A program made the position numbers and the translations under genes. DNA of 64,000 nucleotides from Aspergillus flavus (Eukaryota > Ascomycota > Eurotiomycetes > Eurotiales > Aspergillaceae): NCBI RefSeq assembly GCF_009017415.1, contig NC_092408.1, forward strand, positions 2,666,001 through 2,730,000, given 5' to 3'. Positions 56,754 to 64,000 of this stretch are shown here, in pieces. The notes under the pieces were generated by a model. The model had not been told where the DNA came from and ran no database searches. It was given only the letters and a program-made list of their open reading frames with translations. Within the stretch, counting starts at the first letter, position 1. Each line of letters begins with the position of its first letter.

Positions 56754-58289
56754 ATGCGGTCGAAAACATTCTCCGTTCTTTCCTCCTGTTTGCTCCTCAT
56801 TGCTACGGTGCAGGGCCAGCTATCTGGCTCTGTCGGTCCCTCAACCTCCATTTCGGACAAGAAAGCAGTGAAGACTTGCAATGTCCTCGACTATGGCGCA
56901 ACCAACGACAATAAAACTGATGTTGGGCAGCCGATCATGGATGCCTTCGAGGATTGTGGATCCGGAGGCGTCATATATATACCGGATGGAGACTATCTCA
57001 TACAAGAATGGGTTTCTCTCGAAAATGGCACCGCTTTCGCAATCCAGCTGGACGGGGTAATCTACCGAAACGGAACCACGACCTCTCAAGGGTATATGTT
57101 TGGTATCTCTGGAGGTAGTGACTTTGAGCTGTACAGCAGCACGTCCAAGGGAGCAATTCAAGGTAGTGGGTATCTGTATCATATGAATGGGGAGTTTACG
57201 GCACCAAGACTGCTACATATATCTGACGTGTCTCATTGGTCGGTTCACGATATTGCTTTGGTTGACGCACCTATGTTCCATTTCGTCATTGATGATGCGA
57301 GCAATGGAGAGGTTTACAATATGGCTATCCGCGGAGGGAACTCCGGTGGTCTTGATGGAATTGATGTGTCTGGGGATAACATTTGGATTCACGATGTGAG
57401 TTATCTTTCGTGGTGAGACAGAGTGGTGAGACAGAGAATGGATGCTGACCTCCGTCTAGGTCATGGTGACAAACAAGGATGAATGTGTCACAGTCAAGGT
57501 ATTGCGCCTATTGCTGGTACAGGAACAGAAAGAACGCTAACATATAAAATTCAATCTGATAGACCGGCTCCCACAACTTCCAGATCGAAAACATATACTG
57601 TAACTGGAGCGGTGGATGTGCCATGGGCTCCTTGGGCAGTGGAACAAATGTTAGTAACATTGTCTATCGCAATATCTATACGTGGAACTCGAATCAGATG
57701 TACATGATCAAGAGCAATGGAGGCGACGGTGAAGTGTCAAATCTTCTGTTTGAGAATTTCATTGGTCCGTATATTCAGAATTGCCCCAGAAGGCCCTGGA
57801 TGACTCTAAGAGGACACTATAGGACACGGAAATGCCTATTCACTTGACCTTGACAGCGAGTGGAGCAGCATGGATACCGTTGACGGTGACGGTATCTTCT
57901 ACCGTAACATAACCTTTAAGAACTGGAAGGGTACCGAGACAGATGGCGAATCACGACCGTCAATTCGGGTCATTTGCCCAGAAGCCACACCCTGCACAGA
58001 TATCACCATTGAGGACGTTGACCTCTGGACAGAAGAGGGGGACTCTGAGACCTATGTCTGTAAAAATGCATTTGGCTCTGGTGCGTGCCTCAAGAGTGAT
58101 TCTTCTTCTACCGCTACATACGCCACTACAACTACAGTGACCTCTGCACCTAGTGGTTATTCGGCTACGACAATGGCAGCGGATTTGACCAGTGCTTTCG
58201 GAACTGATGCATCTATCCCCATCCCCACTATCCCGACTTCATTTTACCCCGGAGCGACGCCATACAGCGCTCTCGCGGGGAGTTCCTGA
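56754..58289 (+). CDS. rhgA: rhamnogalacturonase A, GH28 (secreted)
   Basis: Four exons (56754-57395, 57460-57498, 57563-57764, 57823-58289) give 449 residues. It hydrolyses galacturonic acid-rhamnose bonds in the rhamnogalacturonan I backbone of pectin, outside the cell. The signal peptide is [16 protein letters not shown], cleaved before Gln-Leu. The family start [11 protein letters not shown] and the parallel beta-helix follow: [79 protein letters not shown] and [17 protein letters not shown] Ser/Thr-rich linker and the conserved tail ([22 protein letters not shown]) match known Aspergillus RGase A closely. An in-frame upstream ATG at 56739 would add five residues before the signal peptide; the Met at 56754 gives a normal leader. 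Exon 3's donor (GTCCGT) is non-consensus but restores the frame. Confidence 0.93.
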
Positions 58290-58723
58290 GTGCTATGATG
58301 TGCATTCTAAGAGGCCAGGCTTGCTGAGCAGGGGAAATGTTAAAGCTTGGTGATTTGCGCATCTAAGGTGAGGATGGAAAGCAGGGGATCAGATAGATTG
58401 TGCAATTAGGTACTCTAGCTTCAATCGAAGACATATGGAAAGAGAGAAGGAGAAAACCTGTACAATATTACCCCGAACTTGACTACTACTTTCCCGAAGT
58501 CCTCCAATTGAATGTTAAAGCCTTTCTTATAGAGCCTCATTACCTCGAGAAAGGGGGTGGTAAGGGTTGATTAGAGATGGCGTTCGGTGTAGGGTTTCGT
58601 GCCAATTTCCCTATTGGGTCTAGTGTGACACGTGGATCCCTAGCGGCGAAACGCCAATCAGGAATGGTCCAAGCGAACCTCACCTCCTCCTCCACCAATA
58701 CAGTTGTGCGAACCTTCACAAAA
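58290..58723. other. intergenic, thioredoxin promoter
   Basis: No gene. The ORF starting at 58577 is a shadow that overlaps the thioredoxin's first exon. Confidence 0.4.
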
Positions 58724-59249
58724 ATGGAGCTGAAATACTACCTTATCCTCGCAGCCATTTATATCTGTATGACTTCACTTGATATCCTGCTTTGAATTGG
58801 ATCTTACTGACCACTTTAGTTTTCCGCATCCTCAAGAGTCGTGCCTCTGACCCCGCCGCCACCATGCCCCACGGAAAAGTCGTCGAGGTTGACAAGTACG
58901 CGACGACCCTCATGCTATGTCCATTGAATTACAACAACTAACCCCCAACCTCTATAGCCCTGTCATCTTCAAGGCCCTCACCTCTTCCGGTCCCGTCGTC
59001 GTTGACTTCTTCGCTACCTGGTGCGGTCCCTGCAAGGCCGTCGCGCCCGTCGTCGGAAAGCTTAGTGAAACCTACGAGAACGTACGCTTCATTCAGGTGG
59101 ACGTCGATAAGAACCGTCAGGTCGCACAAGATATGAAAGTGAGGGCTATGCCGACGTTCATTGTGTTCAAGGATGGCAAGCCCCATGGAGAGCCGATTGT
59201 GGGCGGAAACATGAAGGCCCTGGAGGATAGAATCAAAGAAGTTGCTTAG
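58724..59249 (+). CDS. thioredoxin with N-terminal membrane anchor
   Basis: Three exons (58724-58766, 58820-58895, 58958-59249) give 136 residues. The C-terminal 100 residues are a complete thioredoxin: VVVDFFATWCGPCKAVAPVV with active-site Cys62/Cys65, VDVDKNRQVAQDM, AMPTFIVFKDGKP with the cis-Pro, and the final helix. The first 20 residues (YYLILAAIYIFFRIL) form a single hydrophobic helix flanked by basic residues, a signal-anchor or mitochondrial-type leader absent from ordinary 105-110 residue cytosolic thioredoxins. If the internal Met30 is used, a conventional cytosolic form would be made, so two isoforms are possible. It reduces protein disulfides using thioredoxin reductase. Introns are 53 and 62 bases. 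Confidence 0.9.
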
Positions 59250-60039
59250 ATATTGCATTGAGAGATGGGATCACAACAGCGTTGACGGTTAAGCGCATAT
59301 TGTGCCCCAGGAAATCGCAATGATTACGAACAGTTGATACACCAATGTACCGTATAGACTCCGGTGCCATTGAGAATTGCAAAGATACCCGTTCGGTCAT
59401 GTTCGGCCTGCACGTTACTCCGTCGTAACTGGCCTGTTTATGTACCGCCATTTCCTCCGCGTCTGTACTATACGGCTCTTTCATTAATATTCCTTTGACT
59501 GGTACATACGACCATAGGGTTGGAAAACAGGGCTTCCCGTCCGCTATGCCGTTGGGCATACGGTAAAGTGTCCCGCCAAGTGGAGCACCCTGAATTTCAA
59601 ATGAGATCTAGCCTTGAATGTGGCCTATCACCGCCGCTCAGTACCTTATGAACTGTTTCTTTGGGAGCAAAAGGGATGAGTCAGTGATTAGAAAGGCAAA
59701 ACATGAATGAAATAACAATACACGTAATCCTTTTACGGTGGATGTGGAAATTTACATATCATACCCCTTTTTATATTGGTCGAGAAAGAGAAAATCAGGG
59801 AATGGTTTTGACTGTGGGTTGTTCCACGGGCCTCTGTATGATACCGGTATTCTTAAACCGGTGCAACCTTCGGGATGAAGACAAAGAGCATTGCAAATCA
59901 TGGTTACATGAAAGGGTGAGTTGGACGTGGGCGCTCCACGCAGTCCATAAATGCTCATACAGCCCTTCCCTCTGACTCGCAACACGATCTTTCCCTCCCC
60001 CACTGGTGATCCTCTCAATGTCTCAACAGTGTGAGCCCG
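59250..60039. other. intergenic
   Basis: 3' flank of the thioredoxin gene. Short ORFs in several frames have no domain. Nothing supportable. Confidence 0.4.
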
Positions 60040-60923
60040 CTAGATCTACCCCCAAACTAGGTCCTCTTCTAGTAACGGGGGGTAACGGCTTCATGCGTCT
60101 CATATAATCCATAAAATCCTGGGAGGAGACCCCAGCTGCGAGGTCCACTCCCTGGACATCAACACAAGTCGCAACCGCCATCCCAATGCGCACTATCACC
60201 AGGGAAATATCTCTTGTCTGGCTGACGTACAACGCATAATGCGCACTGCAAACCCGTCACAGTCTTCCATACGGCCGCACCTGAGTTCTTCGATCTCCCT
60301 GACTCAGCCTACCAAAGCATCATCGTCGACGGCACAAACAATTTCATCAACGCTGCAGTCGATGTCGGTACAGTCCATTGCCTGGCAACAAGGGTTTTCT
60401 CACCTGCTCGCTCCGCCCATGCTTTACGATTGGCGAGCGTTTTATCGACGGTCTAGGTAGAATAGTTGCCTCTGCACAAGGCGGATGGGCAAAGTACCAG
60501 CTTGGAAACAGCGAGAATCTGTACGACTTTGTCTATGTGGGTAATGTAGCCGATGCGCACGTCCTGGCGGCGCAGCCCCTCCAAGCAATCCTGACTCACG
60601 TGTCGACGGCGAGGTCTTCTATCTCACTAACGGCAGGCCCTGGCTTTTCTGGGACTTTCAACGCGAGGTCGCAGCACAGACAGGGAACCCAATCCGGCAG
60701 AGGACATTATCGTTGTACCGAAGTGCTCGCCTTGACTATTGGGCTTTTAATAGGGTATCTAGTATGGGCTGTCTCGCTAGAGTCGAGGTCTCCTACTATG
60801 ACCAGGGATGGAATCCGTTTTAGTACTATCACACGTACTATTAGTGGTGATAAAGCAATGAGGGTGCTTGGTTATCAACCCAGGGTTAGTGTACAGGAGG
60901 GCATTGAGAGGGGTGTGAAGTAG
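60040..60923 (+). pseudogene. Erg26/3beta-HSD-like NAD(P)-dependent dehydrogenase, decayed
   Basis: Pieces of one extended-SDR protein lie in order but in different frames. PLLVTGGNGF (nucleotide-binding Gly motif) is at about 60060. CEVHSLDINTSRNRHPNA is near 60140-60190 and VTVFHTAAPEFFDLPDSAYQ near 60255-60320. GERFIDGLGRIVASAQGGW then LYDFVYVGNVADAHVLAA spans about 60435-60570. GEVFYLTNGRPWLFWDFQ is near 60610-60665. IRFSTITRTISGDKAMRVLG runs to the stop at 60923. Frame changes occur near 60095, 60370 and 60600-60720, and the segment that should carry the catalytic Tyr-x3-Lys is missing. Intact relatives are sterol C4-decarboxylase-type (Erg26) or related 3beta-hydroxysteroid dehydrogenases. 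No splice scheme repairs it, so it is most likely a pseudogene. Confidence 0.75.
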
Positions 60924-61724
60924 ATTCTGGAACACCAGAAGATGGTCTGATACGACGGACTAGTTTGATATACGCTCTTTACTGCTTTCGTGAAGTTCCA
61001 TTCCCATCGGGCTTTGTGGTTGTCGCGCAGATTATCAACATCTATAATTATTTTATTCTACTTCATACTGTAATCTGTCTCATGGGATGGTAGTATTTCC
61101 TCGTCAGTCTTGGAAGTCCACGGAGCTTTCTGTAGGAGTAACAATCTCAATACCTTTGATTTTACATTAATGGTCCATGACCTATCTCTAATTAACGGGC
61201 ATATGTCTTTGGACACAGTGGAAGAGTTGTCCTTATAAAGAGACCTTGCTGACATAATACATAGGCCGTGCGAAAAAATACACGTAACAATCGTGACCTG
61301 ATTTATTGGGCTCGTAGCAGGGGAAGCGGTAGTGAGATGAATATGCCGTAACTTAAGGGAGCTGTAGGACTATCCCAAAACAACCGGCAAGCCCGGGCCC
61401 TTTCAGAACAACCTTGACCTGACGCCAAAAGAAAATGTAGTCCCGAGGCACCTGCTTCGATTCATGTTAGGATAATTGATCAAGAAGGAAGTTGATAGAG
61501 ATGGAATGTGGCCAAGGAAATATCCAATCTCTCGTACGGGGTGACAGTAGCTTCTCCAATAGTAAGAACCTATTCATATTTGATCAAGGGGGCTTACCTA
61601 GCCATCAGATGCGTGTACAAATAGTAATAACGATAACAAATATATCAAACTGGGTTGTATGGCATTGCCTCAATCAATAGGTGACATGCTAAGGTTTATT
61701 CTGAAATACTTATTGTCAGGTAAA
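60924..61724. other. intergenic
   Basis: No gene recognised. It contains 3' flanks of the Erg26-like relic and the unassigned 631-residue gene. Confidence 0.4.
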
Positions 61725-63926
61725 CTAGTCGACCAAGTTGCTGGCAGGGTTCTGTAGAGATTGAAATTGCAGCACTATTATGTCCATTTTGCCCAAAAGA
61801 AATATGAAACTATGAGATGACAGCGACCTACAGAATGAACTACACACTCGCATTGGTCCTGTTACCCGGTTGAGAGACCTCCTGCGATATCCGAATATCA
61901 GACAGAGCGCAGGTGACGTTTCCTCTGCTTTGGAGGATCGGCACTGTCTATGGTCAGTAACACAGATGATCTGGTCGAGGAAATGAACACTATACCCATT
62001 GAAATGCAAATCGACTAACAAATCCCCCCTAGAGTTGAAGATGGGATTCTTCATCAGATAGCTGCCCTTTCCGGGGAGGAAGAGTCGTTGCTGATCAGCC
62101 AAGCCATATAGGAGGTAGTTCCCAACCCCTGAGAGTGCGCTTTCCATGCCACCCTGGACCCTGTTCTTGAAAGTTTCTGCGATCTGTTGTGGTGGTGGGC
62201 TCCATGACATGTTTCCAGATGAGTTTTGGGAGACGTTCACCTTGTCAGACCCTTGGACGATTTTGAATTGCAGCCCACCGTCTTCAACCGATGCCATGGC
62301 GATGGACATGGACCAGCTGATTCCAAATGTCATCTCCGTCCTGTTGACTCATTGTCAATAATTAACTTAAATGTTTCTTTATAGTTGAATTGTGACGAAT
62401 CTAACACCCACCATGTACTGAACTTCCGCGTAGAATGATCTGCTCGGAAAACAAAGGTAGTGCTGCCACTCAAGTCTACTACCTGTCCACCAGGACGGAA
62501 CCCGAGACTAGCGGTGGTGCTTTTCGCTGTCAGAGACATGTGTTAATCAATTTCCAATCATCATTGAGAGTAGGGGAGATGTACTGTCTTCCTGCAATTT
62601 CATGGTGTCACGGCTATCATTAGGATTCGCGACTTGAATTTCGCTATGACGCGATGGGCCAATCAGCCACCAAGTGTTTGGCTTCCACCATTGAGGCGAA
62701 AACTGGTACTGGCTATCTTCAGCAGCGTCGTCTCCGGTGTGGTACTCGATTCTGGACCGGAAAGGATGGTCCGGGTCATTGCTATCATCCCAATAACACA
62801 TGGGTGTGTCAGGATAAGGAACCATGTCAATGACTAATTTTCGCATCAGGCCTTGCATCCAAGGCCAAAACAAATCACAGTTCATGACGAAGGTACCCTC
62901 GCGATCACCATTATCAACCCAAGGACCAGTGTACTCAATAGCCCCACCGGCCGGGGGAGAGTCGAAGTTGCACATCATCAGATACGAGAGAGCGTTGAAC
63001 TCTATGTTATCCTTTGGGGCCTGAGAACCATCGGAGCCTTTCCAGGGATAGCAGTAGTAGTCAATGCTAGTCGGAGGAAACGTGGGCGCGTATTCATTCA
63101 CTGCCAGAGATGCTGGATGAGTACTGCGAAGTGGGCAGGGATACAGCAAGAACCTTACGCTCGTCATCTTCCTGGCGTTCTGCAGAATAGCCCAGAATGT
63201 TTTTGCCTTTTTCCTTCATTACATTTAGCCAGCGCTGGATAAAACTGTCAAATGTGGCACGGGCCTCAGGAGTCAGATTCCTGAATGCATCATTCTTGTC
63301 TCCAAATTCACTAAGGTCGGGCTCCCATTTTGTTGTCGCTGTTCAGCAAGGAGGTTAGTCCAGTTCTAGGAGAATACCAAGTGGGGTTCACACTCACACG
63401 ATGCATCAATAAACAACGCAGCCAGGGTGAAGTTGGAATTAGGCAGTCCCGCACGTTCTTTGAACTCTTGGTACTCCTTCGAATCTTTGGTGACCTCCTT
63501 TCGAGCTGTCTACTGGGTGAGCGATGACATTCAATAGAGAAGCTGCAGGTAGCCCCTACCAATCGTTACCGAGAAAGCAAATATCCAGTTCTTGATATCC
63601 CAATTGATTTTGCTGTCATCATCAGGGTCATCAGTCAGGTAAAGAAGCACCTCACCCTCAGTCATGCGCAGCTGAAAGTATAACATGGGATCTTCCGTAG
63701 TAACCTGTAAGCTGACGGTGGGCCGTCCGACCTTGAATTTGAGGAAGTCTCCTCCCCTAACAGTATAAGAAAAATACTTCAAGGGGTTATCTTCATCGCC
63801 CTCCCGCTGGGCCGCGTCCCACATTGCACTGAAACCATTGTTGATTATCTTCTGCGACAGGAAGATAGCCTGGGCATAGGGATTGGGGTTCGTCTTATCA
63901 ATGAAATTGTCGCCTGTAGTCGCCAT
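61725..63926 (-). CDS. unassigned multi-exon protein, about 631 aa
   Basis: Six minus-strand exons (63926-63570, 63509-63398, 63338-63159, 63100-62585, 62526-62412, 62340-61725) join without a stop to give 631 residues; five introns of 58-71 bases. It starts MATTGDNFIDKTNPNPYAQ with no signal peptide. Notable stretches are YFSYTVRGGDFLKFKVGRP, MTEGEVLLYLTDDPDDD, the helical FQRWLNVMKEKGKNILGY-like segment, WPWMQGLMRKLVIDMVPYP, SPQWWKPNTWWLIGPS, RPGGQVVDLSGSTTFVF and FGISWSMSIAMASVEDG. A beta-rich, Trp/Asp-rich, probably cytosolic protein is suggested. I recognise no family or catalytic motif. The exon 5/6 junction and the last about 45 residues (after FLDQII) are less certain and could contain a further intron. 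The gene is too long and too consistently coding to be chance. Confidence 0.72.
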
Positions 63927-64000
63927 GGGGAAAGGTATGTTTCTCCAGTGTCAATGGAGCTGTGTTTGTTTTTGATTAGATGGCGGGAGTGGATTTATCT
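63927..64000. other. promoter start of the unassigned gene, window end
   Basis: Only 74 bases upstream of the last gene's ATG are visible, so its promoter is mostly outside the window. Confidence 0.3.

Noticed and set aside
1..64000. CRISPR arrays, insertion sequences, bacterial operons
   Set aside because: Intron-rich eukaryotic genes throughout and no regular spaced repeats.

Overview
The window looks like nuclear DNA of a filamentous ascomycete, most likely Aspergillus or a close Eurotiales relative. Most genes carry several 45-70 base introns with GT...AG ends and CTNA-type branch sites. The plant-cell-wall enzymes closely resemble Aspergillus GH51 arabinofuranosidase and rhamnogalacturonase A. 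A tRNA-Asp has an intron at the canonical 37/38 position, and secreted, membrane and oxidative genes are abundant. I resolved exon structures by hand from reading-frame continuity. All multi-exon models below close in frame from start to stop, except the pseudogenes and where noted.

Layout. 0-21.5 kb is ordinary gene space: two SDR enzymes, cytosolic tyrosyl-tRNA synthetase, a seven-helix membrane protein, secreted GH51 arabinofuranosidase, tRNA-Asp, an F-box-like protein, an UNC93-like transporter, a frameshifted ASCH-domain gene, and a DUR3-type urea/sodium symporter divergent from an NtaA/DszA-family flavin monooxygenase. 21.5-40.7 kb is gene-poor. It holds only a few small single-exon genes, decayed fragments, a 10-exon SAT4/Pth11-like rhodopsin-fold membrane protein, and a secreted cyanovirin-N-homology (CVNH) lectin that only appears after splicing three exons. 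40.8-48.5 kb holds a secretory lipase, a CYP52-like P450, and a class V PLP enzyme divergent from an MFS monocarboxylate-type transporter.

The most striking part is 48.9-54.7 kb. A complete 150-residue cofilin and a complete 375-residue but clearly divergent conventional actin are transcribed away from each other from one 540-base promoter. A 671-residue Zn2Cys6 regulator follows immediately. Both actin and cofilin look like accessory paralogues rather than the housekeeping copies. The locus could be an actin-turnover module, or a target-duplication (self-protection) locus next to metabolic genes; this is inference. 55-64 kb holds rhamnogalacturonase A, a thioredoxin with an N-terminal membrane anchor, a decayed Erg26/3beta-HSD-like gene, and a 631-residue cytosolic-looking protein I could not assign.

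Working together: arabinofuranosidase and rhamnogalacturonase act on pectin and hemicellulose side chains. The urea symporter and flavin monooxygenase share an upstream region with GATA motifs and may belong to nitrogen scavenging. The actin/cofilin/Zn2Cys6/MFS/PLP-enzyme/P450 run has the composition of an accessory cluster but has no PKS or NRPS core inside this window.
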